DNA of 64,000 bases, from assembly GCF_001306455.1 (NCBI RefSeq), contig NZ_LGTQ01000006.1:744001-808000 (forward strand), written 5' to 3'. Positions 36,338 through 45,264 of the stretch are shown here, piece by piece (within the stretch, counting starts at the first letter, position 1; each line of letters starts with the position of its first letter). The notes below the pieces were generated by a model. The model ran no database searches, was not told the DNA's origin, and saw only the letters and a list, made by a program, of their open reading frames with translations. The stretch comes from Jiulongibacter sediminis. Its GTDB lineage: Bacteria > Bacteroidota > Bacteroidia > Cytophagales > Spirosomataceae. A program made the translations under genes and the position numbers.

Positions 36338-36778
36338 TTATGCTGCCTTCTCAAATTGAATTTCGAGAGGGTTTGGCGGTACCATCGCTTTACTCGGGTA
36401 AGCAAGGTTATATTTATAATAGTACTCCTGAAAAGTCGGAATCATAGTAATTATACTGGCTAACTTTTCAACAGCCATTCTGTAGGCATTTACATTCGGA
36501 GTTTCCTTAGTCTGAGCTTTGAAACCATCGTGAATCTCCACAAGCGAATCGGTGTTGATGTAAAAATCCTGAACACAGATAATTGAGGCCTCATCTTCGC
36601 CATTTCTTTCATCATAAATAACCAGCATCAAATCATCTTCGTTGAAGTAGGTTTCTACATGAAACTTCTTTTCTCTGATGCGTTCGATATTCTCTCCTTT
36701 TCTACGTAGAAATGTAAAGATTCCTTCCTTGTCGTAGCTAACCATTACGCCGTTAGCGATGTTATCATATTTTATCAT
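36338..36778 (-). CDS. Hypothetical protein of 146 residues
   Basis: I do not recognise this family. The product has no signal peptide or membrane segment, is acidic in the middle (YFNEDDLMLVIYDERNGEDE) and ends with a proline-containing tail (MVPPNPLEIQFEKAA). A run of Tyr (EYYYKYNLAYP) lies near residue 120. The start is followed upstream by 332 AT-rich bases. It stands alone between the sdh terminator and the IPP isomerase gene, on the same strand as the latter. Composition and frame quality look like a real gene. Confidence 0.65.
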   Translation of the reverse strand: MIKYDNIANGVMVSYDKEGIFTFLRRKGENIERIREKKFHVETYFNEDDLMLVIYDERNGEDEASIICVQDFYINTDSLVEIHDGFKAQTKETPNVNAYRMAVEKLASIITMIPTFQEYYYKYNLAYPSKAMVPPNPLEIQFEKAA

Positions 36779-37110
36779 TGCCTTATTCTTTTTAGTTCGT
36801 TTACCAAAGATAAAAACAAAATTATATTTTATATACTATTCAAAAAATATAATTAAAAAGAATAATATATGGTTTTTATTAATATTTTGGACTAATAATT
36901 TTTTCAAAATGACTTTCGGGATAGCTGAGAAACTCACCAAAAAGATGAAATTCAAAATTTCATTTTGAGTTCTTAAAGCGAAGAAAGAGAAAAAAGTTAG
37001 AGAATTTTACGTTGAAACTTTAAAAAGTGAAGATGTTAGCCGCAAATTCAGTACAAAATTTTGCAGGTTATTCGTTGGGTGCCGAATCTCTGAAGATTAT
37101 TTGGGTAATA
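36779..37110. other. AT-rich intergenic region
   Basis: 332 bases with no credible gene. A TATCTTTG on the minus strand at 36812-36805 matches a -7 element for the gene at 36338, but no TTG lies at the right distance. Short plus-strand frames here are AT-driven and start without any promoter. Confidence 0.5.
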
Positions 37111-37629
37111 TTAAATACGCCCAAGAATCTCTTTGAACCAAACTGTGAAGTTGTCTGGATTTTTCCCTACTTCTTTTTTGATAGATTCGACACTCGCCCA
37201 GCGATAATCAGCAACTTCTTTTGGGTTGACCTCAAAGGTTTGATTGTACTCCCCAAAGAAAACATGATCAATCTCGTTTTCTGTTAAACCATTGTCAAAC
37301 TCCGCTCTATAGTGGAAGGTGAATTGATAACTTAAAGGACATCTGAAACCCATTTCTTCACCTAACCTTCTAAATGCCGCATCTTCAATTTTTTCATCCT
37401 TGTTGGGGTGTCCGCAGCAGGCGTTGGTCCAAAGGCCGGGTGAATGATATTTGTGTAGTGCCCTTTGGTGAATCAGCATTTTGCCGGCTTCATTGAAAAT
37501 CAATACTGAAAATGCCCGGTGTAATGTGCCTTCCCGATGTACCTTGATTTTTTCATCGTGCCCAATGATCTCATCTTTTTCGTTAACGAGAGTAATGATA
37601 ATGTCGGTTTTCGTAGGCAGATTTTCCAA
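37111..37629 (-). CDS. idi: Isopentenyl-diphosphate delta-isomerase, type I
   Basis: A 172-residue Nudix-fold enzyme that interconverts isopentenyl and dimethylallyl diphosphate for isoprenoids, such as the menaquinone side chain. The active-site Cys lies in TNACCGHPN near 68-76, the second catalytic acidic region in ENEIDHVFFGEY, and the metal ligands in the HRAFSVLIFN and EEMGFRC region. Its length fits the bacterial type I enzyme. It diverges from the oxidative sugar-acid cluster over 99 bases. Confidence 0.94.
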   Translation of the reverse strand: MENLPTKTDIIITLVNEKDEIIGHDEKIKVHREGTLHRAFSVLIFNEAGKMLIHQRALHKYHSPGLWTNACCGHPNKDEKIEDAAFRRLGEEMGFRCPLSYQFTFHYRAEFDNGLTENEIDHVFFGEYNQTFEVNPKEVADYRWASVESIKKEVGKNPDNFTVWFKEILGRI

Positions 37630-37728
37630 ATAGAAAGATTGTTTTTATAGTTACACCAATTGCCTGAGTCTGCTAATGGTAAATTGGTTAAATTTCGGCA
37701 CCATTTCATTTAAACCCTGGACACGAAC

Positions 37729-38571
37729 ATGAAACTCTACAAAACCGCAAAAGGTTTCGTCGTTGAAGACGAAGGACAGTATTATTTGTCAAAACACACA
37801 AACTGGGACGAATTTATCAATCGTGAAAATCTTTATTTCGAGGTAAAGCGGGAAATTCAAAATCTCAAACCTGATTTTGATTACCTGAATTACATCAAAG
37901 ACTATCTTCAGGCCCCCATCGCAGGGCAGGAAGTATGGGCCTCAGGTGTTACTTATTTGCGTAGCAAAAATGCCCGTATGGAAGAATCTAAAGATGCTGG
38001 GGGAGGTGATTTCTACGATCGTGTTTATGATGCCCCAAGGCCCGAGATTTTCTTTAAAGCCACTGTTGGAAGAGTCGTTGGTAATGGCGAAAACATTAGA
38101 ATCAGAAAAGATTCCAAATGGAATGTTCCTGAGCCTGAATTGACCTTATTTATCAATTCTTCTGGTCAGATTTCGGGATATACAGTCGGAAATGATGTGA
38201 GTTCAAGAGATATTGAAGGTGAAAACCCTTTGTATTTGCCACAGGCTAAATCATATGACAAAAGTGCGGCTCTTGGTCCTTGTATTTTTGTGTCCGATGA
38301 GCCGATTGATCCTCAAAGCAAAATCACATTGGAGATTTTCAGAGGAGGAAATGCAGTATTCAGTCAATCTATTGAGCTTAATCAAATGAAACGTACGCTG
38401 AAGGAACTGGTTTCTTATCTTTATGCCGAATGCACTTTTGTCAATGGTTCATTTTTGATGACGGGTACTGGTATCATCCCGGAGGATAGTTTTAGCTTGC
38501 AGGTAGGAGATAAGGTGGAGATTACCATTGATAATATTGGAAAACTTTCAAATACAGTAGAAACAAAGTAA
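37729..38571 (+). CDS. FAH-family 2-keto-3-deoxy-sugar-acid dehydratase (probable)
   Basis: A 280-residue protein of the fumarylacetoacetate hydrolase superfamily. The core GVTYLRSKNARMEES, FYDRVYDAPRPEIFFKA, WNVPEPELTLF (metal ligands in E-x-E), GYTVGNDVSSRDIEGENPLY, and LPQAKSYDKSAALGP is that of the 2-keto-3-deoxy-D-arabinonate/xylonate dehydratases. These form 2-oxoglutarate semialdehyde from a 2-keto-3-deoxypentonate. The next gene encodes an aldehyde dehydrogenase of the type that oxidises this semialdehyde, which supports the assignment. It could instead hydrolyse a diketo sugar acid in fucose breakdown. First gene of a tight three-gene operon. Confidence 0.8.
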   Translation: MKLYKTAKGFVVEDEGQYYLSKHTNWDEFINRENLYFEVKREIQNLKPDFDYLNYIKDYLQAPIAGQEVWASGVTYLRSKNARMEESKDAGGGDFYDRVYDAPRPEIFFKATVGRVVGNGENIRIRKDSKWNVPEPELTLFINSSGQISGYTVGNDVSSRDIEGENPLYLPQAKSYDKSAALGPCIFVSDEPIDPQSKITLEIFRGGNAVFSQSIELNQMKRTLKELVSYLYAECTFVNGSFLMTGTGIIPEDSFSLQVGDKVEITIDNIGKLSNTVETK

Positions 38572-38572
38572 C

Positions 38573-40132
38573 ATGGATTTACAAGGAGTAAACATTATAG
38601 GTTTCGGAACATCTTCAGAGGGCACGGTAGCTTTGCAAGCCGTAAACCCCGTTACCGGAGATACGCTGGGACCTTTGTTTTATAACGCAACTAAAGAAGA
38701 ACTTGAATCTGCAACCGATTTGGCTGAAGAAGCTTTTTTGATTTACAGGAAAAAGTCGGGGAAGGAGAAGGCTGCTTTTCTCAAGAAAATAGCTGAGGAA
38801 ATTGAGGCACTTGATGATCAGTTAATAGAAAGGTATTCAGCAGAGACTGGTTTGCCGGCTGGTAGGGCTCAGGGAGAGCGTGGACGTACCTGCGGGCAGT
38901 TACGTCTGTTTGCTAGCTTAATAGAAGAAGGCTCGTGGGTAAATGCCAAAATTGACCCTGCTATGCCGGACAGACAACCACTTCCACGAGTAGATATTCG
39001 CTCAATGGAAAGGCCTCTTGGGCCTGTTGCGGTTTTTGGAGCCAGTAATTTCCCTTTGGCTTTTTCTGTGGCTGGTGGAGACACAGCTTCAGCTTTGGCG
39101 GCGGGTTGCCCAGTTGTTTTTAAAGCTCATCCGGCTCACTTGGGTACATCAGAATTGGTCGGAAAAGCCATTCAAAAGGCTGCTAAGGAAACCGGAATGC
39201 CCAATGGTGTTTTCAGTATGATCCATGCAGATGCTGACATTAGTCAGGCTCTTGTCATGGATCCTAAAATTACTGCAGTCGGTTTTACAGGTTCATACAA
39301 AGTTGGAAAATTGCTTTTTGACAAGGCTGCAGCAAGACCTAAACCGATTCCTGTTTACTCTGAAATGGGTAGCACAAACCCTGTTTTCATCTTACCAAAA
39401 ACGCTTGAAGCACAGGCTGAAAACCTTGCGGAAAGTTATGTGAATTCGGTCAATATGGGAGTTGGGCAATTTTGTACTAACCCGGGCATCATGTTGATTC
39501 AGAAGAACCAAACCTTCCTGGAAATTCTAGAAAAGAAAGCGAAAGCCTCGGCTGGCGGGAATATGCTTACGCCGGGCATTAGAGATGCTTATATTGGCGG
39601 AGTAGAAAATGCCAAAAAGTATACGAAAGTAATAGCTGTGGGTACTAAAGCGGAGGGATTAACAGGTGTAGAACCGACCATCCTTTATGCAGATTATCAA
39701 ACCTTCAAAGACAATCCGCACTTGGATGAGGAGGTTTTCGGACCTACCAGCTTGGTGGTAGAAGGTAACTCTAAAGAAGAATATCTAGAGATCGCCCGTA
39801 ATCTTTCAGGCCACCTAACTGCCACTGTTCATGGCACCGAAGAGGAACTGATTGAGTATGCTGAATTACTCGAAATTTTGGAACAAAAAGTAGGTCGTCT
39901 TATTATTAATGGATTCCCGACAGGCGTGGAGGTTTGCCATGCCATGGTTCACGGCGGGCCTTTTCCAGCTACAACGGACAGCCGTAGTACCTCGGTTGGT
40001 ACTGGAGCGATCACTCGTTTTACCCGACCAATTTGTTATCAGAATTTACCTGATTCATTATTGCCGGACGAGCTTAAAACCAATAACCCTTTGGGCATCT
40101 GGCGTTTGATAGATGGCGAAATGAAGCAGTAA
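38573..40132 (+). CDS. NADP-type aldehyde dehydrogenase, probable 2-oxoglutarate-semialdehyde dehydrogenase
   Basis: A 519-residue aldehyde dehydrogenase that starts one base after the preceding stop. It has the variant active site of the 2,5-dioxovalerate dehydrogenase group: catalytic Cys in GVGQFCTNPG, the general-base Glu in SEMGSTNPVF, the cofactor segment GFTGSYKVGKLLF, and a long C-terminal part ending with GIWRLIDGEMK. Its predicted reaction turns 2-oxoglutarate semialdehyde into 2-oxoglutarate, the last step of the Weimberg-type pentose or hexuronate routes, linking the sugar to the citric acid cycle. Confidence 0.85.
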   Translation: MDLQGVNIIGFGTSSEGTVALQAVNPVTGDTLGPLFYNATKEELESATDLAEEAFLIYRKKSGKEKAAFLKKIAEEIEALDDQLIERYSAETGLPAGRAQGERGRTCGQLRLFASLIEEGSWVNAKIDPAMPDRQPLPRVDIRSMERPLGPVAVFGASNFPLAFSVAGGDTASALAAGCPVVFKAHPAHLGTSELVGKAIQKAAKETGMPNGVFSMIHADADISQALVMDPKITAVGFTGSYKVGKLLFDKAAARPKPIPVYSEMGSTNPVFILPKTLEAQAENLAESYVNSVNMGVGQFCTNPGIMLIQKNQTFLEILEKKAKASAGGNMLTPGIRDAYIGGVENAKKYTKVIAVGTKAEGLTGVEPTILYADYQTFKDNPHLDEEVFGPTSLVVEGNSKEEYLEIARNLSGHLTATVHGTEEELIEYAELLEILEQKVGRLIINGFPTGVEVCHAMVHGGPFPATTDSRSTSVGTGAITRFTRPICYQNLPDSLLPDELKTNNPLGIWRLIDGEMKQ

Positions 40133-40135
40133 AAA

Positions 40136-40927
40136 ATGAATTTAAATCTAACTGAAAAAGTCATCATCGTTACTGGTGGGGCTAAAGGTATTGGGGAAGG
40201 CATTGTCTCTCAGTTGGCTCTGGAAGGGGCTTTTCCGGTAATCGTCGGAAGAAACGAGGAAGATAATCAGAGGGCTTTTGAGAAAGTTCAGGCCGCTGGT
40301 GGTTTTGGGATGACGGTTAAAGCCGAGTTATCCAAACCTGAAGAATGCAAGCGGGCTGTGAAAGAAGTCATGGATCGTTTTGGGCGTATTCATGGACTGG
40401 TCAATAACGCCGGCTTGAATGACGGCGTAAGCCTTGAGAATGGCTCATACGAGGGCTTTGTTCAATCTCTCCATAGTAACCTGATTCATTATTATCTGAT
40501 GGCTCATCATGCTCTCCCTGCTTTAAAAGAAAGCAAGGGGAGTATTATCAATATTACTTCAAAAGTGGCCGAAACCGGTCAGGGAGGCACTTCAGCATAT
40601 GCAGCCTCTAACGGTGGGCGAAATGCTCTAACCCGCGAATGGGCCGTTGAGTTATTGCCTTACGGAATCAGAGTAAATGCGGTCGTAGTGGCAGAGAGTT
40701 ATACACCGATGTATGAGCGATGGATTCAATCGTTACCTGATGGCGAAAAGCAACTGGAAGAAATCAATAGGCGAATCCCTTTAGGAAACAGAATGACCAC
40801 CGTGGAAGAACTGGCCAATACTGTTGTTTTCCTCCTTTCAAAACGCTCTAGTCATACCACTGGCCAAATTATCCATGTAGATGGAGGGTATGTTCATTTG
40901 GATAGGGCGTTGATTAGAAAGACCTAA
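40136..40927 (+). CDS. SDR-family oxidoreductase, L-fucose/aldose dehydrogenase-like, with altered YxxxK
   Basis: A 263-residue Rossmann SDR with the cofactor motif VTGGAKGIGEG (12-22), LVNNAG (88-93) and a C-terminal HVDGGY. It resembles the L-fucose/aldose dehydrogenase group near sugar-acid genes and would open an oxidative sugar pathway. The catalytic motif reads S142, Y155, then A-A-S-N: the lysine expected at 159 is Asn. This would normally abolish activity unless another residue substitutes. The gene starts three bases after the aldehyde dehydrogenase stop. Confidence 0.8.
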   Translation: MNLNLTEKVIIVTGGAKGIGEGIVSQLALEGAFPVIVGRNEEDNQRAFEKVQAAGGFGMTVKAELSKPEECKRAVKEVMDRFGRIHGLVNNAGLNDGVSLENGSYEGFVQSLHSNLIHYYLMAHHALPALKESKGSIINITSKVAETGQGGTSAYAASNGGRNALTREWAVELLPYGIRVNAVVVAESYTPMYERWIQSLPDGEKQLEEINRRIPLGNRMTTVEELANTVVFLLSKRSSHTTGQIIHVDGGYVHLDRALIRKT

Positions 40928-41036
40928 GATTTAAGACAAAAGATGCAAGACTTTTTGACGGGAGAGGGAAGTTGGGACTAAGGGAGTGTTAAAAAAAACT
41001 GCCCACTGAAAACTGAGACTGCCTACTAAGAAAAAA
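40925..41036. repeat. Intergenic repeat, copy 2, with ACTG-rich tail
   Basis: 40925-40954 reads TAAGATTTAAGA, a short insertion, then ATGCAAGACTT: an inverted copy of the element at 28276-28297. It is followed near 41000-41030 by an imperfect ACTG-containing repeat (ACTGCCCACTG, ACTGAGACTGCC). Such text is frequent between genes in this group; no coding potential. Confidence 0.4.
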
Positions 41037-41777
41037 CTACCCTTCTATCTCCAAAGACTCACAGGCCTTACGAGCGGCGTCTTGTTCGGCTTTCTTTTTG
41101 TTCCAGCCACGGCCTTCGCTGATGATTTCGTCATCTACGCTGACTTGAGCTACAAACTCCTTACTATGATGTTTTCCGTTTTCTTTGATAATGTCAAAGC
41201 TTACGTTCTTTGAGAGTCCTTGAGCCCAGGTGAGTAGAATGCTTTTGTAGTTCGCATTGTTTTTGATCACCTCGTCGAGGTCGTAGTAGTTGGCGATCAG
41301 GTTTTTGACAATAAACTTCTTAGTAAACTTGAAGCCTTTGTCCAGATAAATGGCACCAATCAGAGCCTCCATCGCGTCCCCATACATTGATGTACGGGCA
41401 TGGGTGACCCGGTTTCCATCAAAAGTGATCAGGTTATCTAAGCCGATTTTTCGAGCCACCTGATTGAGTGATTCTCTGTTGACAATCCTTGATCGGATTT
41501 CGGTTAGAAAACCTTCGTCTTTGAAAGGATATTTTTTGAAAAGGTACTCGGCAATGACCATTCCCAAAACGGAATCTCCGAGATATTCAAGACGTTCATT
41601 GGATTCCTTAAAACCCTCTACAATCGTCTTTTTTGAAGCAGAAGTATGCCTGAAAGCAAGCTGGTATAATGAATCTTTCCCGGGCTTTTCACCAGTGATT
41701 CTCTCGATTGACTTTCTGAATTCCTTCGTCTCGTCATCGGTTTTGAAATATCCCAGAATGCTTTCAGTTACTGCCAT
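41037..41777 (-). CDS. rnc: Ribonuclease III
   Basis: This 246-residue endonuclease cleaves double-stranded RNA in rRNA processing and mRNA decay. The N-terminal RNase III domain holds the signature NERLEYLGDSVLG near 59-71 and the second acidic pair region DAMEALIGAIYLDKG. The C-terminal double-stranded-RNA-binding domain ends with KKKAEQDAARKACESL. It is the last gene of acpP-fabF-rnc, an order conserved across many bacteria. The fabF stop lies 29 bases upstream. Confidence 0.96.
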   Translation of the reverse strand: MAVTESILGYFKTDDETKEFRKSIERITGEKPGKDSLYQLAFRHTSASKKTIVEGFKESNERLEYLGDSVLGMVIAEYLFKKYPFKDEGFLTEIRSRIVNRESLNQVARKIGLDNLITFDGNRVTHARTSMYGDAMEALIGAIYLDKGFKFTKKFIVKNLIANYYDLDEVIKNNANYKSILLTWAQGLSKNVSFDIIKENGKHHSKEFVAQVSVDDEIISEGRGWNKKKAEQDAARKACESLEIEG

Positions 41778-41806
41778 ATTGTTAAGAGAGCAAAATGAAG
41801 GCCATT

Positions 41807-43060
41807 TTACTCTTCCATCTTCTTAAATATGAGGGTGGCGTTATGACCACCAAAACCGAAACAGTTAGAAAGCACGGTATTGATCTTACGTTCTTTCGCT
41901 TTGTTCGGGGTCAAATCAATTTTTTGGTCAATTTCCTCATCAACATTGAAAAGATTAATCGTTGGAGGTACAGTTTGATGCTGAATGGCCAAAACTGCCG
42001 CTACAGACTCCACTGCACCCGCACCACCCAGAAGGTGACCGGTCATTGATTTGGTTGAGCTAATGCTCATGTTATACGTATGCTCCTTGAAAAGGTTCTG
42101 AATGGCTTTGATTTCCTGAGGGTCACCAAGGCCAGTTGAAGTACCATGTGTATTGATGTAATCAATATCCTCAGGCTTCATTTTGGCATCATCAAGGGCA
42201 TCTTCCATAGAAAGGTATGCACCTACCCCTTCAGGATGCGGAGCCGTAATGTGGTAAGCATCTGAAGAGATACCTCCCCCTACCAGTTCGCAGTAAATTT
42301 TGGCTCCACGAGCTTTGGCGTGCTCATATTCTTCAAGAATGAGTCCGCCACCGCCTTCTCCTAAGACGAAACCATCACGGTCTTTGTCATATGGTCTGGA
42401 GGCTGTTTTATAATCGTCGTTTCTGGTAGAAAGTGCTCTGAGAGCATTGAAACCACCAACACCCGCACGGGTTACAGCCGCTTCTGATCCTCCGGTTACA
42501 CAGGCAATCATCCGACCCAAACGGATATAATTGAACGCGTCAATAATTGCGTTGTTCGCTGAAGCACAGGCTGAAACAGTTACGTAGTTTGGCCCTCTGA
42601 AGCCAAACTTCATTGAGATATGACCAGACGCCGAATCGGCAATCATTTTAGGAATAAAGAAAGGATTAAACTTTGGTACCAGATTATTGTCTGCAAGGTT
42701 TAAAACCTCTTCTTCAAAGGTTTTCAAGCCTCCGATACCTGAGCCCCAAATTACACCGATCTTATCTTTATTTACTTTCTCAAGGTCAAGACCGGAGTCT
42801 TCAACGGCCTCTGTAGCGATAACCACGCCGTATTGAGAAAACAAATCCATTTTACGGGCATCCTGACGAGGTATAAAGTCAGTTACCTCAAAGCCCTTAA
42901 GCTCGCAGGCAAACTGTGTCTTAAATTCGGTTGGATCAAAATGAGTGATCGGGTTTGCACCGCTAACACCATTTTTGAGGCCGTTCCAGTATTCTTCAAC
43001 AGTATTTCCAATAGGGGTGAGGGCACCCATTCCTGTAACTACTACGCGTTTCAGCTCCAT
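41807..43060 (-). CDS. fabF: Beta-ketoacyl-ACP synthase II
   Basis: The product is 417 residues from ATG 43060 (MELKRVVVTGMGALTPIG), the usual N-terminus of the family; an upstream in-frame extension to 43099 overlaps the hairpin after acpP and is rejected. It condenses malonyl-ACP with acyl-ACP in fatty acid elongation. The active-site Cys is in VTVSACASANNAI, near residue 165. The two catalytic His lie in the NTHGTSTGLGDP and KSMTGHLLGGAG motifs. It is the middle gene of acpP-fabF-rnc. Confidence 0.96.
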   Translation of the reverse strand: MELKRVVVTGMGALTPIGNTVEEYWNGLKNGVSGANPITHFDPTEFKTQFACELKGFEVTDFIPRQDARKMDLFSQYGVVIATEAVEDSGLDLEKVNKDKIGVIWGSGIGGLKTFEEEVLNLADNNLVPKFNPFFIPKMIADSASGHISMKFGFRGPNYVTVSACASANNAIIDAFNYIRLGRMIACVTGGSEAAVTRAGVGGFNALRALSTRNDDYKTASRPYDKDRDGFVLGEGGGGLILEEYEHAKARGAKIYCELVGGGISSDAYHITAPHPEGVGAYLSMEDALDDAKMKPEDIDYINTHGTSTGLGDPQEIKAIQNLFKEHTYNMSISSTKSMTGHLLGGAGAVESVAAVLAIQHQTVPPTINLFNVDEEIDQKIDLTPNKAKERKINTVLSNCFGFGGHNATLIFKKMEE

Positions 43061-43081
43061 GGTAGGTTTGATTTTAAATGG

Positions 43082-43127
43082 AAAAAGTTCAATACCCAAT
43101 TTACAAAAAACTGAATATTGAACTTTT
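43082..43127 (-). terminator. Leaky terminator-like hairpin between acpP and fabF
   Basis: On the minus strand AAAAGTTCAAT (43127-43117) pairs perfectly with ATTGAACTTTT (43093-43083) over a 23-base loop, and the stem is followed by a run of five T. It lies between acpP and fabF and could end part of the transcripts after acpP. Confidence 0.5.
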
Positions 43128-43144
43128 GAAAAGGGTCAGGTATA

Positions 43145-43381
43145 TTACTTAGAGTTCTCTTCTAAGTACGCTACTGCCTGTCCTACAGTTTGGATATTTT
43201 CTGCCTGATCATCAGGAATAGATACATTGAATTCTTTTTCGAATTCCATGATAAGCTCTACAGTATCCAATGAATCCGCTCCTAGATCGTTAGTAAAAGA
43301 AGCTTCGGTAGTCACTTCTGACTCTTCAACGCCAAGCTTTTCTACAATAATTTTCGTTACTTTCGATGCGATATCTGACAT
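43145..43381 (-). CDS. acpP: Acyl carrier protein
   Basis: A 78-residue acidic four-helix protein, the carrier of growing acyl chains. The 4'-phosphopantetheine site is Ser37 in [14 protein letters not shown], the family signature. It is the first gene of acpP-fabF-rnc. A predicted promoter lies 30-57 bases upstream, and a hairpin after the stop codon may let it be expressed in excess over fabF. Confidence 0.98.
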   Translation of the reverse strand: MSDIASKVTKIIVEKLGVEESEVTTEASFTNDLGADSLDTVELIMEFEKEFNVSIPDDQAENIQTVGQAVAYLEENSK

Positions 43382-43410
43382 TATAAAAATGTATTTGGTT
43401 TAAAACAGTG

Positions 43411-43438
43411 CAAAGAAAAAACTTTTAACTGAAACCAA
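43411..43438 (-). promoter_or_regulatory. Possible promoter of acpP-fabF-rnc
   Basis: On the minus strand TTG (43438-43436), 17 bases, then TTTCTTTG (43418-43411), which agrees with TAnnTTTG except at one base. Leader of about 22 bases. Confidence 0.4.
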
Positions 43439-43518
43439 CAAAGTACCCTTTGGTTTTTTGATATCGTTAACAAGCCAGATATTTGCTGCGTACAAAATAA
43501 TCGACCGATAATTCACGA

Positions 43519-44328
43519 ATGAAAAGCCTTTTCCAAAAAAAATACAATTCGAATAACTTTTTTCTTTTGGCCGGTCCCTGTGCTATAGAAAGCAGAGACC
43601 TCGCGATGCAAATTGCCGAAAAAATTGTGGGAATCACTGATCGCCTCGGTATACCCTATGTTTTCAAGGGAAGTTACCGAAAGGCTAACCGAACAAAGGC
43701 CGATAGTTTTACCGGGATCGGTGATGAATTAGCCCTCAGTATTCTCAAAGAAGTGGGCGAGCAATTCGGCGTTCCCACCGTGACCGATATTCACGAAACA
43801 CACGAAGCCGCTCTTGCAGCCCGGTATGTCGATGTCCTTCAAATTCCAGCTTTTTTATGCCGGCAAACCGAGCTACTCGCAGCTGCAGCTCAAACGGGCA
43901 AAGCTGTTAATATCAAAAAAGGTCAATTTATGAGTGGTGCTTCTATGGGTTTTGCTGTTGAGAAAGTCAAAATGGAAAACCCTGAAGCCAATGTCATGCT
44001 CACCGAGCGGGGCAACTCTTTTGGCTACTCTGACTTGGTAGTGGATTACAGGAATATCGTTGATATGAAAGTCTTTGATGCCGATGTGGTCATGGATTGC
44101 ACACATTCTCTCCAAAGACCCAATCAAACCTCAGGCGTGACCGGAGGAAACCCGGAATTGATTGGTACTATTGCCAAGGCCGCCATTGCAGTGGGAGCTG
44201 ACGGACTGTTTATAGAAACTCATCCAGACCCTGCGAACGCCAAATCAGACGGAGCAAATATGCTACACCTTGATAAATTGGAGAAGCTTTTGGAGGATTT
44301 GGTGAGGATACGAGAGGTGGTATCTTAG
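43519..44328 (+). CDS. kdsA: 3-deoxy-8-phosphooctulonate synthase (KDO-8-P synthase)
   Basis: This 269-residue enzyme joins phosphoenolpyruvate and arabinose 5-phosphate to KDO-8-phosphate for lipopolysaccharide. The FLLAGPCAIESRDLA start, KGSYRKANRTKADSF phosphate-binding segment, DIHETHEAALAARYVDVLQI and the GVTGGNPELIGT loop fit the family. It diverges from acpP over 137 bases. The following 222 bases to 44550 are AT-rich with no gene or clear terminator. Confidence 0.96.
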   Translation: MKSLFQKKYNSNNFFLLAGPCAIESRDLAMQIAEKIVGITDRLGIPYVFKGSYRKANRTKADSFTGIGDELALSILKEVGEQFGVPTVTDIHETHEAALAARYVDVLQIPAFLCRQTELLAAAAQTGKAVNIKKGQFMSGASMGFAVEKVKMENPEANVMLTERGNSFGYSDLVVDYRNIVDMKVFDADVVMDCTHSLQRPNQTSGVTGGNPELIGTIAKAAIAVGADGLFIETHPDPANAKSDGANMLHLDKLEKLLEDLVRIREVVS

Positions 44329-44550
44329 TTCGGTGTTTCTGGCATTGGATTTTAAATAATTCCCAAATATGGGATGAGGTCTTAATTTTCTTGTAAAGAC
44401 CTAGTCAGCATAATCTTCGTCAAAAAAGCTCCATGAAGAGAATATTAATTAAAAAATTCTCCTATTTCTAAGCTTTTTTGATGTACTGAGTTTAAGATTT
44501 TTTGGTGTTGGATACAAGTAGGCAGCAAAAGGGGTTTCTTGAAACAAATG

Positions 44551-45033
44551 TCACTCTCTCGTCATATCAATGAAGTAACTTCCAAAGGTTGGGCCACCAA
44601 ATTCAAAAGTCAGTTTATTGTTTCTTAGCTGAAGTAGGAAGAGGGAATTATCGTCAATGAAATGATAGCTTTTAGTCTCAGGTGAAATGTTGGATTGTTG
44701 CTCTGAGTCCCTGAAGATTATGGCAGTTCTAAGAGATTGTCCATAAATACCAATTGTAAAATTATACTCAAATGGTTCCTCCTGATTAACTGTAAAAGTG
44801 CCGGAGCATATGCTGTTACTTTTAGTGTCACAGGCTTTAAATGTAATTGTAAGGCTCTCAGGCAGAAACTCTGATTCTTTTGCCAGGGTACCATTTGGCT
44901 CAATGGAGGTTGAAACCCAAGTACCCTTTAGTAATCTCATATCCTGGCGATTTACTTTGGTACCATTGACGGTATCTTTTTCGCAAGAAAAAAGGAGGAA
45001 TAAGATGAATAATAAAGTCAGGGATTTTTTCAT
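44551..45033 (-). CDS. Small predicted lipoprotein, lipocalin-like
   Basis: A 160-residue protein with a clear lipoprotein signal (LLFILFLLFSC, Cys17). The mature part starts with LLKGTWVSTSIEPNG, a motif shared by small lipocalin-like (W-containing first strand) lipoproteins of Bacteroidota, followed by alternating beta segments. One Cys pair-like spacing (ACDTKSNSIC) may form a disulfide. No specific function can be given. It lies alone between kdsA and ftsK; the 269 bases to ftsK hold nothing but a possible -7 element for ftsK. Confidence 0.75.
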   Translation of the reverse strand: MKKSLTLLFILFLLFSCEKDTVNGTKVNRQDMRLLKGTWVSTSIEPNGTLAKESEFLPESLTITFKACDTKSNSICSGTFTVNQEEPFEYNFTIGIYGQSLRTAIIFRDSEQQSNISPETKSYHFIDDNSLFLLQLRNNKLTFEFGGPTFGSYFIDMTRE

Positions 45034-45264
45034 GTTTTCGTATGGAGGATTTGCTTCTAAAAGGATTGGCTAACCTACAATTTTTTAAACACCGTCTAAT
45101 GAGCTTAGAAAATTGTATAATTTCAACCTCTATTGATTTTTGAGGTCTCTTCCAATGTATGATTTTTAAAAGGCTAAGGCAAATAGTTAGTATAAAGGAC
45201 TCGATTATGAAGTCAAAATTTGAAAGGCTGTTTTTTGCCAATCGCGTTTTTCCTCCAGAATGCT

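Noticed and set aside
36759-37287. Two short plus-strand frames in the AT-rich gap and over the idi 3' end
   Set aside because: AT-driven, no ribosome-binding context or family likeness, and the second is antisense to idi.
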